A stretch of 64,000 bases of DNA from Phormidium tenue FACHB-886 (GTDB lineage Bacteria; Cyanobacteriota; Cyanobacteriia; Elainellales; Elainellaceae), in the NCBI RefSeq assembly GCF_014764505.1, contig NZ_JACXWX010000005.1, positions 62,001 to 126,000 on the forward strand. The letters are read 5' to 3'. The position numbers were made by a program, and so were the translations under genes. The notes below the pieces were generated by a model that made no database searches, was not told the origin of the DNA, and saw only the letters and a list, made by a program, of their open reading frames with translations. Numbering within the stretch: position 1 is the stretch's first letter; each line of letters begins with the position of its first letter. This document shows, piece after piece, positions 37,386-46,374 of this stretch.

Positions 37386-37421
37386 GATACACAACAGGGT
37401 TGCATGATACACAACAGGATT
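37382..37421. repeat. 20-nt tandem duplication at the PotD-like start
   Basis: gcatgatacacaacagggtt at 37382-37401 is followed directly by a second copy with one change (37402-37421). The copy next to the gene includes the start codon. Confidence 0.85.
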
Positions 37422-37487
37422 GAAAGATTTCGATCGCAAAGGCAGCCTCTCCTCTGAGGCAGGAACGGCGATAGAGCAGCAGGCTCC

Positions 37488-37997
37488 TTACGTCTCGTTG
37501 GTCATACTGAAGAATTGGTACAAATTATATACAGGAGTTTCGGCCGCAGGGGGTGCAAAGGGCTTAGCGAACGTAAATGCTTCTGGTGTAGCTCCATGCT
37601 GCCGCAGACGGTTTAACCGTGCTTGCGCTTCTGGGAGGGTAGGAATCTGCCCTGCCGCAATCCACCACAGCACTACACTGGGTAAATCGCTTGTCTCAAA
37701 CCACTTGCGGCGATCGCGCATCGCCTGCCCGTGCCCACCGCGATAAACAAAGGTCTGCAGCGCTTCAACAGACTCCCACACCGATAGATTGACCAGCAAA
37801 TGTGGATCGTCAAATGCTTGGATATTGGTTGCGTTTCCGGCTTCGGTTTGCAGCCGCCAAACAAAACCAGGGGTGCGATCGGCGATGGCGTTGATGGTGT
37901 CTAGCTGAGCAACAAAGTCTGCCATGACGGGAGCGGTAAGCGGTGCGACGATGCGAGAAATATTGAGCTGCGCTAGATGATAGATCGTTGAATTCAT
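37488..37997 (-). CDS. DUF3291 family protein
   Basis: A 169-residue soluble protein. YHLAQLNISRIVAPLTAPVM at the N-terminus and the stretch NLSVWESVEALQTFVYRGGH followed by RRKWFE are typical of the DUF3291 family. The fold is expected to be a ferredoxin-like dimeric barrel; function is unknown. It is 24 bp upstream of an AraC-type regulator stop on the same strand, so they may share a transcript or the regulator may control it. Confidence 0.85.
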   Translation of the reverse strand: MNSTIYHLAQLNISRIVAPLTAPVMADFVAQLDTINAIADRTPGFVWRLQTEAGNATNIQAFDDPHLLVNLSVWESVEALQTFVYRGGHGQAMRDRRKWFETSDLPSVVLWWIAAGQIPTLPEAQARLNRLRQHGATPEAFTFAKPFAPPAAETPVYNLYQFFSMTNET

Positions 37998-38021
37998 GAG
38001 CTTTGACGCAAAGACTACTTT

Positions 38022-38954
38022 TTAAGAATCCTTGCAGTCAAGATCGTCTGTCTTGCAGAAAAGTGACATGCGGCGAAACTGTCCCGGTGTAATGCCATAC
38101 CGCTGTTTGAAGTAGCGGGTCAGGTGGCTTTGGTCTGCCATGCCCACGGCGAGTGCCACTTGGGCGACAGGCTCACCCAAGCTAAGCAGCCGTTTGGCTT
38201 GGGCTAAGCGCACTTGAGTTAAGTAGGCATGCGGCGGTAGCCCTGTTGCTTGACGGAACATGCGGATCAGGTAAGCTCGGTTGAGCTGGGTGAGCTGCAC
38301 TAGATCGCCCAGCGAAACATTGGCACTCCAATTCGCCTGCAGGTAGTCTTTAATGCGCTCGACATGGACGGGTTCCTTGCTTATCTTCTGCTGCGTCGAT
38401 CGCCCTTCGGTATAGCGGTGCAGCAGCACTGAGAAGAGTTCTAGACAGAGCGACTCTTGCCGCAGCCGTTCGGTGGGTTGTTCTAGAGTTTGATGAAGAT
38501 GCGCAATCGCCTTAGCAAGGGCAGCATCGGGAACGAGTGCTTGTTTGAAAGCGATCGTGCCCAATTTGCCCGTTTCAGCCGCTGCCTGCTGCATCAACGT
38601 AGGGGGCGGATACAGCATCCGATAGGAAAATGGTTGATCATTCACCGAATAGCAGGTATGCACTTCATCGGGATTCATCAACACTAGCGTGGCAGACGGG
38701 GCATAGTACGTGGTGCCCCGATAGAGACTACCGCTAACGCCTGCTTCCATGACGGCGATCGAAAAAGTTTCATGAGAGTGGCGGCTATATCGATGGCAGA
38801 GCGCCTGGGCTTGATAAAGCTCCATACCCTGCAAATCCGGAACTTGCCAGAATTTTAGAGGAGGCATCTCGTCAAACCGCTGGTTTCCATAGAACAGTTC
38901 TTCTCTATATTTGTCCTGATCGCCATAGAATAGTACCGACAGCATTCGATGCAA
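38022..38954 (-). CDS. AraC family transcriptional regulator
   Basis: A 310-residue regulator with an N-terminal cupin-like sensing domain ([33 protein letters not shown]) and a C-terminal pair of helix-turn-helix motifs ([40 protein letters not shown]), followed by the conserved [13 protein letters not shown]. The ligand is unknown. It precedes the DUF3291 gene in the same direction and is divergent from comB. Starts at 38954 or 38945 are both possible. Confidence 0.9.
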   Translation of the reverse strand: MHRMLSVLFYGDQDKYREELFYGNQRFDEMPPLKFWQVPDLQGMELYQAQALCHRYSRHSHETFSIAVMEAGVSGSLYRGTTYYAPSATLVLMNPDEVHTCYSVNDQPFSYRMLYPPPTLMQQAAAETGKLGTIAFKQALVPDAALAKAIAHLHQTLEQPTERLRQESLCLELFSVLLHRYTEGRSTQQKISKEPVHVERIKDYLQANWSANVSLGDLVQLTQLNRAYLIRMFRQATGLPPHAYLTQVRLAQAKRLLSLGEPVAQVALAVGMADQSHLTRYFKQRYGITPGQFRRMSLFCKTDDLDCKDS

Positions 38955-39023
38955 ATCTTAATTTCTTTCCGGGCATCTTCTGCGTCACCTGTCCTGACTA
39001 TTCATCCTTTATTTGCACCACCC

Positions 39024-39761
39024 GTGAAGCTTTACATTTATCACACGCCTGAACTGATCCCCTCTGCCCAGCCACCCGACTGCGCGATTGCTATTGATGT
39101 CCTACGGGCAACTAGTACCATCGCAACCGCCCTTGCGGCAGGCGCAGAAGCCGTTCAGGTGTTTAGCTCAATGGATGAACTGATGCAGGTGAGTGACCAC
39201 TGGTCGCCTGATCAGCGGATACGAGCCGGAGAGCGCGGCGGCAAAACTGTAGAAGGCTGTGACTTAGGCAACTCGCCGCTAGACTGTACTCCAGAGCGGG
39301 TCAGCGGCAAGCGCTTGTTTATTAGCACCACCAACGGCACTCGCTGTCTCTCTCGAATTGAGAAAGCCCCCGCTGTCCTCGCTGCCGCCTTAATTAATCG
39401 AAGAGCGATCGTTCAATATCTGCTAAAATATCGCCCTGAGACGGTCTGGATTGCAGGATCTGGCTGGGAAGGTAGCTTTTCGCTAGAAGATACCGTTTGC
39501 GCCGGAGGGATTATTCATGCCCTCAGCAACCAGCTGAACGGGCATACCTTAGATGAAATTGCCGGAAATGATGAGGTTTTTAGCTCACTTGCCTTGTTTA
39601 CTCAATGGCAGCACGATCTGCTGGGGCTGTTGCGCTTCGCTAGCCACGGTCAGCGGCTGTTGCGGCTAGGCTGCCTAGATGACCTCAAATATTGTGCTCA
39701 AACAGATACTTTGGACGTATTACCGATGCAACGGGAAGTAGGAGTTCTAGTGAAAGCTTAA
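39024..39761 (+). CDS. comB: 2-phosphosulfolactate phosphatase family protein
   Basis: A 245-residue protein of the ComB family. [20 protein letters not shown] (about residues 19-38), [17 protein letters not shown], and [10 protein letters not shown] hold the conserved acidic and Thr/Asn active-site residues. In methanogens ComB makes sulfolactate for coenzyme M. Cyanobacteria keep the gene, though they are not known to make coenzyme M, so the substrate is open. The GTG start at 39024 gives the family N-terminus ([10 protein letters not shown]); the frame extends to 38949. It ends at a strong terminator. Confidence 0.9.
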   Translation: MKLYIYHTPELIPSAQPPDCAIAIDVLRATSTIATALAAGAEAVQVFSSMDELMQVSDHWSPDQRIRAGERGGKTVEGCDLGNSPLDCTPERVSGKRLFISTTNGTRCLSRIEKAPAVLAAALINRRAIVQYLLKYRPETVWIAGSGWEGSFSLEDTVCAGGIIHALSNQLNGHTLDEIAGNDEVFSSLALFTQWQHDLLGLLRFASHGQRLLRLGCLDDLKYCAQTDTLDVLPMQREVGVLVKA

Positions 39762-39781
39762 GTAAAGCCTTATAGAAAAAG

Positions 39782-39808
39782 AAAAAACCCCGCCTTGCGG
39801 GGTTTTTT
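39782..39808. terminator. Bidirectional rho-independent terminator
   Basis: aaaaaaccccgc (39782-39793) and its complement (39797-39808) enclose a CTT loop, with A and T runs on both sides. It serves comB on the plus strand and probably the ABC operon ending at 39849 on the minus strand. Confidence 0.9.
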
Positions 39809-39848
39809 ACTTGAGAATTTCAGCGCCTAGCGCCATAAGTTACACCGC

Positions 39849-41561
39849 TCAGGGTGTTGTGCCGCTCAACAGCACTTTAGTCTCTGATGCGCCTGATCTA
39901 CGGAGCTGCTGGCTTAGCCGGAAGCTAAACAAACCAAACAAACTAAAATGCCCTAGCAGTGTTAACAAAAGCGACTGAGCAGTGACTGTCTCCACTGCTA
40001 CCCAAGGAATCGCTGAAAACAGCCACATGCTCTGCGGCACGCTTGTATTGGCAAAGGCAAACATGAATGCGATCGGCGGCAGCACAATTAAACCGCTCAC
40101 CGTACCAATTGCCCAAAACTCGCGCTTAGGCAAGCGGCTGTTGAGCATGACTTGAGCGATCGCCATACATACCAGCATGACACCCGCATTCAGCAGCGCT
40201 GTCAAAATCGCTCGCTTCTGATACTCCGCATCCGACCAGCTTGCCGCCCACGCCAACATCATCACCATTACCAGCCCGATATTAATGGCCATGGTCAGCA
40301 GCATTGGGCTGTTTTCTGCCCAGAGCAAATCTTGCAGCAGACTCTGCCAGGCCCGCTGCGATTGAGTACGGCGGTAGCGTGCCCAGTCTTGCAATTCCTG
40401 CCGTGCTGGAGATAGCAAGATTGCCAGCGCCAGTAAGCCCAGCAAATTGAACAGCATCAGCAGGTAGAAATTATTTAACAGCAACTCCGGAACGACGCTG
40501 TAATCCAACTGTGGAGGTTCAGCAGAGCCTATGCTGCCCATATAGGGAGGCGTCGCTTGAGTTGCAAAGCCAACAGCGATCAGCTCTAGAGTGGCAACCA
40601 GCCCATAGCTCTGGCGTTTGCTAAATAGCGTAGCGCTCGGTGTCCGAAAGCGGCGATCTAACGCCACCCAAATCCAGGCTGTTAAGACGGAATAATGCAG
40701 CAAAAAAGCTGCCAGCAGGCGAAGCGGCGTAATCAGAAATGGGAATCCAAACCATAGAAACCGGATATTATGCTGCGGATCTGCGAAAGACTGAATGGCA
40801 AACGCTGACCCGTCTAGGTGTCCAAGCAGAATGGTTGGGCTAAGCAACGTTAGCCAGTTGCCAGGAAAAGCATATCCGGCGCCCCTGTACACAAACATCA
40901 GCAGTATAAACACTACCCCACTGCTGCACCAAACCTGCAAACCGCCTAGCTTGGGAAGTGCTAAGTTCACCAACAGTCCAGCGCTGTAGAAAAACAAGCA
41001 GGCAGCGATCGTTACCAGATCAAAGCTCAACATTAAGCCGATCGATACTTGTCCATTCAGTGCTGCCCAGATATGCAGCGGCAACGCCAGCAATACGCCC
41101 AAATACAGCACTACAGGCACACCCAGCAGCTTACCCAGCAGGATTTCCCACGTCGCTCGCGGGCTCAGCCGAATAAAATTCAGTGTGCCGCGCTGCTCTT
41201 CCTGGGTCACGTCATTTGCCAGCAAATAAACGCCTACCAAAATTAGCAAAAAGCTGCCCGTTAAACTTAGGCTCACAAAAGTATCTGCCCACCAGACTTG
41301 CCAGTTAATCAGCAAGTTGCCAACAGCATCTCTGACGCACATTTGCTCCCCCAGATGGAGCAGCTTTCCAGTGCAGTAGTGATGAGAATTCAGCGTTGAG
41401 ATTGGGGCAGGCAAACGCCCGTAGCAATAAATCAGCAGCAAAAACTGCACAATCCCAGAGAGCGCGATCGCCAACACCACCGTACTCGGTTTGATACGAC
41501 CTTTTAGCTCCCGCAACAGCTGCGGATTCCAGTTACCTAGTTGATCGATGAGAGGAAACAT
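39849..41561 (-). CDS. ABC-2 type transporter permease (1)
   Basis: A 570-residue membrane protein with about twelve hydrophobic segments. The N-terminus MFPLIDQLGNWNPQLLRELK matches that of the upstream paralogue (MLPLLDRVGDWNPQLLREAR), which fixes the start at 41561 and not at 41702. EEQRGTLNFIRLSPRATWEI, LLGKLLGVPVVLYLG and QDLLWAENSPMLLTMAINIG are shared with it. It probably pairs with that protein and the ATPase at 43358 as an exporter. The substrate is unknown. It ends facing comB across a terminator. Confidence 0.8.
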   Translation of the reverse strand: MFPLIDQLGNWNPQLLRELKGRIKPSTVVLAIALSGIVQFLLLIYCYGRLPAPISTLNSHHYCTGKLLHLGEQMCVRDAVGNLLINWQVWWADTFVSLSLTGSFLLILVGVYLLANDVTQEEQRGTLNFIRLSPRATWEILLGKLLGVPVVLYLGVLLALPLHIWAALNGQVSIGLMLSFDLVTIAACLFFYSAGLLVNLALPKLGGLQVWCSSGVVFILLMFVYRGAGYAFPGNWLTLLSPTILLGHLDGSAFAIQSFADPQHNIRFLWFGFPFLITPLRLLAAFLLHYSVLTAWIWVALDRRFRTPSATLFSKRQSYGLVATLELIAVGFATQATPPYMGSIGSAEPPQLDYSVVPELLLNNFYLLMLFNLLGLLALAILLSPARQELQDWARYRRTQSQRAWQSLLQDLLWAENSPMLLTMAINIGLVMVMMLAWAASWSDAEYQKRAILTALLNAGVMLVCMAIAQVMLNSRLPKREFWAIGTVSGLIVLPPIAFMFAFANTSVPQSMWLFSAIPWVAVETVTAQSLLLTLLGHFSLFGLFSFRLSQQLRRSGASETKVLLSGTTP

Positions 41562-41631
41562 AAGGAAAAAAGAAAAAATAAGGAATGAGAGGTAGATGCA
41601 CGACTGGACAGCGGCAGGATGCGGAGTGCTC

Positions 41632-43302
41632 CTAGCCGATCGCGTTGAGCAACATCTTTGTTTCTGACTCGCCCATTTTGCGGAGCTGCCGAGCAGCGCC
41701 AAAACTAACCAGCGTAAACAGGCTAAACTGCCCCAGCAGCACCAAAACTACCGTCTCCACTGCAACCCTCCCAGCGATCGCCACCCATGGAAAGGCAGAA
41801 ACCAGCCAAAGCGAATGAGAAAGCACATAATCCCTATGCTCCAGATAGCCCAGAAATACAGCGATTGGTGCCAGCCCAATTAACGCAGCCAAGGTGGCGA
41901 TCGCCCAGAGCCCCCGATGAGCAGCACGACTGGCAAGGATGAGCTGGGCGATCGCCACATACACCAGGATTGCACCCGCATTCAATAGCACCGCCAGCAC
42001 CCCCTGCACTTGATCCTGCGAGTCTGTCCAGGTTGCTATCCATACCAGCAATATTCCAGAGACAATGCCCACGTTCAGCGCCATTGCCAGCAGCATCGGG
42101 CTGTTTTCTGCCCCTAGCAAGTCTTGCAGCAGACTGTGCTGGGGTTGCTGCGGCTGGGGTTGGCTTGGCTGAGTGCGACGATAGCGAGTCCAGTCCAGCA
42201 GCGACTGCCGCGAGGGAGACAGCAATAGCGCCAAAATCGGCAAACCAAGCAGATTCAAAGTGAGCATCGCATATAGCTGGCTAGCGACGATTCCCTCGTG
42301 ATCTACAAATCCCAGCAGGATTAGCTCAGTGCAGGCGACTAGCTTGTAGCTTTGGGGCTTGCTCAACAGTGGAGTGCTAGACGATCGAAAGCGCCGTCCC
42401 AGTGCGATTCCAATCCAAGCAATCCAAAATCCGTAATGCAGCAGCAGAGCAGCGATTAGACTGAGGGGATTCTCTGCAAAAGGAATGCCCATCCATTGCC
42501 ATGCTCTTAACGCCTCCCACTCGTAAGCCCGCTGAGCATCCCAAGCGAACTTGAAGAGGGTGACTGGCGTGAACATCAGCAGCCACCTGCCCGGAAAGAA
42601 ATCTAAAAACTTTCCGCTATTCAGCATCACCAACAAGACAAGCACAAAGCCTGTACTCAACCACGCCTGTAGCCCCCCCATGCGAGGTAAGCTGAAGCTA
42701 ACCAAAATTGCAGCGCTAAAGAAGAACAGGCTCGCAGCAATCGTCACGGCATCAAAACCCAACAGCAGCCCCATCGACACGCCGCCATTTAGCCCCGCCC
42801 AGACCTGCAATGGTAGTGCCAGCCCCAGCGTTACGTATAGCGGCAACGGCACGCCCAACAGTTTGCCTGTTAGGATTTCGCGCGTCGATCGTGGACTCAT
42901 CCGCACGAAATTGAGAGTGCCGCGCTGTTCTTCCGAGCCCAGATCGCTAGCCAGCAAATAGACACCGACTACGATCAGAAGAAAGCTGCTCGCCCAGCTC
43001 AACCCCACAAATACATCTGTCCACCAAAGCTGCCAGTTGATCAGCAAATTTCCAGCCGCATCTTTGATGCAGATCAGCGCTTGGTAGCCTGTTTGCAAAC
43101 CGCTGCTGCAATAGCGGTGGCGTGGTCCTTCAATCAGCGAAGAGAATTGAGGCAGTTGCCCCCAAAAAAAGATTAAAAGCAAGCCCTGTAGAGTGATTGA
43201 TACCAAGCCTGCCAAAACTAGCGAACCTGGTTTTAGCCGCCCCCTTGCCTCGCGGAGCAGTTGAGGGTTCCAGTCGCCAACCCGATCGAGAAGAGGAAGC
43301 AT
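41632..43302 (-). CDS. ABC-2 type transporter permease (2)
   Basis: A 556-residue membrane protein, paralogous along its whole length to the gene downstream. EEQRGTLNFVRMSPRSTREI, TGKLLGVPLPLYVTL and QDLLGAENSPMLLAMALNVG correspond to stretches in the other permease. The two probably arose by tandem duplication and may form a heterodimer. The gene lies 55 bp downstream of the ATPase and 70 bp upstream of the other permease, so a three-gene operon is likely. Confidence 0.82.
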   Translation of the reverse strand: MLPLLDRVGDWNPQLLREARGRLKPGSLVLAGLVSITLQGLLLIFFWGQLPQFSSLIEGPRHRYCSSGLQTGYQALICIKDAAGNLLINWQLWWTDVFVGLSWASSFLLIVVGVYLLASDLGSEEQRGTLNFVRMSPRSTREILTGKLLGVPLPLYVTLGLALPLQVWAGLNGGVSMGLLLGFDAVTIAASLFFFSAAILVSFSLPRMGGLQAWLSTGFVLVLLVMLNSGKFLDFFPGRWLLMFTPVTLFKFAWDAQRAYEWEALRAWQWMGIPFAENPLSLIAALLLHYGFWIAWIGIALGRRFRSSSTPLLSKPQSYKLVACTELILLGFVDHEGIVASQLYAMLTLNLLGLPILALLLSPSRQSLLDWTRYRRTQPSQPQPQQPQHSLLQDLLGAENSPMLLAMALNVGIVSGILLVWIATWTDSQDQVQGVLAVLLNAGAILVYVAIAQLILASRAAHRGLWAIATLAALIGLAPIAVFLGYLEHRDYVLSHSLWLVSAFPWVAIAGRVAVETVVLVLLGQFSLFTLVSFGAARQLRKMGESETKMLLNAIG

Positions 43303-43357
43303 AAGAAGCGTTGTGAAAGGTTGCCAGAAGATTTATAAGGGGGAAAAGAGGACAGCC

Positions 43358-44308
43358 TTACGATGCTTGCTGATGCTCCATCTTGTGCAGGAAGATCGTC
43401 TCTAAGTCCTCCCGTGTGCAGTGAAACTCACAGATTGGAATTTCTGCCCGGATCAGCGATCGCAGTAGCTCTGCCTGATCTTCCGAGCTGCCTGCAAAAT
43501 GAATCTGCACCTGCTGGGATGGCAACAATTGCCAATCTTCTACGCCTGGATAGTGACGCAACGCATGGATCAAAGGGTCTGGGCTGCCCAGCGTCGCCAG
43601 CAAAATTTGGGGACGGCTAAGGCGGTGGTAAATCTCTTGGAGGCTAGCGCTTTCCACCAAACAGCCCAGCTCCATAATGCCGACAGAAGTACAGAGTTCA
43701 GCTAGATCACTTAAGACGTGCGAAGAAATCAAAATCGTCATGCCTGCTTCCTGCAGCGCTTTGATGATGTCTCGAAACTGCATCCGGGCGATCGGGTCTA
43801 AGCCTGATACGGGTTCATCGAGCAGCAGCAGCAGCGGCTGATGAATAATAGTCCGTGCTAAGCTAAGCCGCTGCTTCATCCCGCGTGACAGGCTAGCGGT
43901 GCGGCTGTCTCGTTTGTGACCCAGGTTGACGATCTCCAACACTTCATGAAGACGGCGGCTGCGTTGAGGTTCGCGCAGGTGATAAAGGCGGGCGAAATAG
44001 TCGAGATAGTCCCAGACGGTCAGGTCGTCGTATAGGGGGAAGTCATCGGGCAGAAACCCAATGCGGCGTTTGAGGGTGGTGTGGCTGCGGTCGCGCAATA
44101 GCCGCTCTCCAAACAAATAAATTTCTCCTACCGAAGGCTCTTCGGCCGTCGCCAGCATTCGAATCAGGGTAGTTTTGCCTGCGCCATTAGGCCCAATCAA
44201 ACCATAGACTTCGCCTGCTTCCACTTGCAGGTCAACATCGTTTACGACGATACGACGGTCAAACCGTTTAGTGAGTTCATGCGTAGAAATTGCCAGTTCT
44301 TTTGCCAC
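43358..44308 (-). CDS. ABC transporter ATP-binding protein
   Basis: A 316-residue ATPase. Walker A is GLIGPNGAGKTTLIRML (about residues 36-52), the signature is SLSRGMKQRLSLARTI, and Walker B is LLLLDEPVSGLDPIARM. The H-loop His lies in LISSHVLSDL. The C-terminal 80 residues are an accessory domain seen in export ABC ATPases of the ABC-2 class. It heads the operon of two paralogous permeases. Whether it exports a lipid, peptide or polysaccharide cannot be told. Confidence 0.92.
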   Translation of the reverse strand: MAKELAISTHELTKRFDRRIVVNDVDLQVEAGEVYGLIGPNGAGKTTLIRMLATAEEPSVGEIYLFGERLLRDRSHTTLKRRIGFLPDDFPLYDDLTVWDYLDYFARLYHLREPQRSRRLHEVLEIVNLGHKRDSRTASLSRGMKQRLSLARTIIHQPLLLLLDEPVSGLDPIARMQFRDIIKALQEAGMTILISSHVLSDLAELCTSVGIMELGCLVESASLQEIYHRLSRPQILLATLGSPDPLIHALRHYPGVEDWQLLPSQQVQIHFAGSSEDQAELLRSLIRAEIPICEFHCTREDLETIFLHKMEHQQAS

Positions 44309-44743
44309 GATCGCCAGTGTTATAGAGGAGAATGAGCTTCGTTAGAATCGATTAGATGAACAGTAACAGAGACAATCTTTTTTACCTTGTACCGTTTGTC
44401 TGCTGATCAAATGGTTAATTTGACTGGGTCGCCTGTCTTAGCTTTGTCAGAGGTAAATTTCCCTTTAGCAAAGTCAATTTTCAAAACAAAATGCACCCAT
44501 CTAATCCTTCAGAGCATGTCTGAGAAGACTATTTTTAACTGACAAGTTGTTCCATTTCTCTAAATCTCCCTTTGAAAGAGACACTTTGAGTGGCGCGGGG
44601 GAGCCGCGCGCTTAAGGCAAGAAGCAGCTTTTCAGCATTCTTCAGAACGGTGAATAGCTATGAATATACTCAGCTTCAGGATATTCTTTATGTAGCTAAA
44701 GCTTTACCCTGATACAGTGCTTCTAAGTGAAATTTCTGAATCT

Positions 44744-44792
44744 CAGAGGCTTTGTAATCCCAGAGGCTTTGTAATCCCAGAGGCTTTGTAAT
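44744..44792. repeat. 17-nt tandem repeat, nearly three copies
   Basis: cagaggctttgtaatcc at 44744-44760 is repeated exactly at 44761-44777, and a third copy holds for 15 nt at 44778-44792. Confidence 0.9.
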
Positions 44793-44977
44793 AAAAGTCT
44801 TAGATCCTGTTTGAGCTTTAATTTGTGCAGAGTTGTGGTTAGGGTTGGATGCAACAGATGTAGAGTACACTGCCGTTTCACGGTTAGATGGTTGAATTAT
44901 GGCTACTCTAGCCTCTCAATGAATCGATCGACTAGAGCAAGTACAGAAATTGAAACGGCATATTCTCAGCGCAGTAC

Positions 44978-45040
44978 TGCACAAAAACGTCCTCAATCTT
45001 GCGTGTAGGCTATGTAGCGCCTTGGATATGTAGCGCTATG
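44978..45040. repeat. Dispersed palindromic element, partial copy D
   Basis: The sequence GCACAAAAACGTCCTCAATC followed by TTGCGTGTAGG and a TGTAGCGCC box matches the right half of copies B and C. A second box, TGTAGCGCTAT, lies 10 bp further. The central stem is missing, so it looks like a deletion remnant. Confidence 0.5.
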
Positions 45041-45059
45041 CCATCAGAACAGCAATAAA

Positions 45060-45092
45060 AGTGGACGCAAAGGCTCTACCTCTGCATCCACT
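45060..45092 (-). terminator. Terminator for the membrane pentapeptide gene
   Basis: agtggacgca (45060-45069) pairs with tgcatccact (45083-45092) at nine of ten positions. On the minus strand the stem is followed by TTTTATTG. It lies about 30 bp after the gene stop. Confidence 0.7.
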
Positions 45093-45119
45093 GTCAGGTC
45101 TGGATTTAGCAAGCGTTCT

Positions 45120-46007
45120 TTAATTCAGCAAGAAATCAATCTCTCGATCCTGCCAGCGGGCGTTGCCTAGAACTGCCCCTCGGAAGTCGGTATTCTTCAA
45201 TATGGCTTGAGAGAAGTTAGCGCCGGTCAGGTCAGCGCCTCGGAAGCTTGTGCCCCAGCGAGCAAACAGCGTCCCGCTAATCGTCGAAATGGTTTCCCTG
45301 CGGCGCAACGCTCGCCAGCTCACGTAGGCGCTTAAAATTAGCACCGTCATGATGATTGCCGCACCGGAAACGGAGGTAGGGGCTACGCTTAGCGTTCCCA
45401 AAAAGGCTAGGGCGAAGCCAATTGCCACTACTATTGCCACTTTACGGTTTACCACTGTCCAAGCAATCAGCGAAAGACCCACCGCAGCCATTGTTAGGGA
45501 TGCCACAGCGAAGTCAAGTACGCTAGCAATGGCGATCGCTGCGGCTGTAGGAATGGCAACAGAATGGATCATAGCGGCTGTAAATGCCAGCGCTACCGCG
45601 ATTGCAAAAACAGTAAAACTGGCGGTAATACCTTTACGCAGAGCAATGATTAAGAAGCCACAGTGGACGGTAAGCGCAATGATCTTCGCAGTGAATTCTA
45701 AGTAGGCAGCGTGGAACTGCAAGCCGATCACTGAGGCTAACAAAGCAGTAAGAACGCCCAATAGGACAGCAGTTAGAAACAGAAGAATTGCAGCGATAAT
45801 CGCGGTGTGTAGCTGTAATCCTGCCCTAGCGTTTGCAAAATTTGCATTTTTGAGGATGGCATTTGTGAAGACTGCCCCCCGAATGTCGCACCCACTAAAA
45901 TCTACATTTGATAGATCCTGTCCCCGAAAAGATTGTCCCTGGAGATCTTGCCCTCCAAAAGTCTTTTCTTCTTGTATCGGGATATCTAATTGCTGCTGAT
46001 TGTGCAT
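45120..46007 (-). CDS. Membrane protein flanked by pentapeptide repeats
   Basis: A 295-residue protein. Residues about 17-60 are pentapeptide repeats (TFGGQDLQGQSFRGQDLSNV and on). Residues about 65-240 form seven or so hydrophobic helices. Residues about 250-285 are again pentapeptide repeats (FRGADLTGANFSQAILKNTD). The two repeat blocks on either side of the membrane part could join into one beta helix if both ends are on the same side. Function is unknown. GAGG upstream supports the start. Confidence 0.78.
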   Translation of the reverse strand: MHNQQQLDIPIQEEKTFGGQDLQGQSFRGQDLSNVDFSGCDIRGAVFTNAILKNANFANARAGLQLHTAIIAAILLFLTAVLLGVLTALLASVIGLQFHAAYLEFTAKIIALTVHCGFLIIALRKGITASFTVFAIAVALAFTAAMIHSVAIPTAAAIAIASVLDFAVASLTMAAVGLSLIAWTVVNRKVAIVVAIGFALAFLGTLSVAPTSVSGAAIIMTVLILSAYVSWRALRRRETISTISGTLFARWGTSFRGADLTGANFSQAILKNTDFRGAVLGNARWQDREIDFLLN

Positions 46008-46374
46008 ACTAACCTCATCAATGCTAAACCCAATGACAACCTAATACAGTCACAGCGGCGTATATTCCGGTTTTTACTCCCAAAAGCTAGAACTTGAGAT
46101 GAATCGCAACAAAAACAATCGAAAGGAAAATGAACTACGTAGAACCAGCCTATCTTTTCCTTAGCCTCCTCCCAATCAAGCAACTGACGCAGAGGCAGAT
46201 TGACAATGTTACACATTGTTAGACAATGCGCTCATCTGATATTTTTGACAACCGTACCTGATTACGACCCATGTATAGGAAGTGGTTTGGCGGAATTATC
46301 CGTTAAGCCAATCAATTTGGTAAAGCACCTAAGGAGAGATTTAAACCGAAGCAGTGGATTTTGGCACCAGTGGT
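46008..46374. other. Intergenic, nothing recognised
   Basis: About 370 bp between two minus-strand genes. Frames of 63 and 76 residues are present but lack family features. No clear hairpin or repeat was found. Confidence 0.45.

Larger units (their letters stand above)
44309..45119. other. Long intergenic region with repeats
   Basis: About 810 bp without a supported gene. It holds a 17-nt tandem repeat (44744-44792), a fragment of the dispersed palindromic element (44978-45040) and a terminator hairpin (45060-45092). A 60-residue minus-strand frame over the tandem repeat is probably a by-product of the repeat. Confidence 0.5.

Noticed and set aside
44688-44870. 60-residue frame over the 17-nt tandem repeat
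   Set aside because: Its length depends on the repeat, and it has no start signal or recognisable family.
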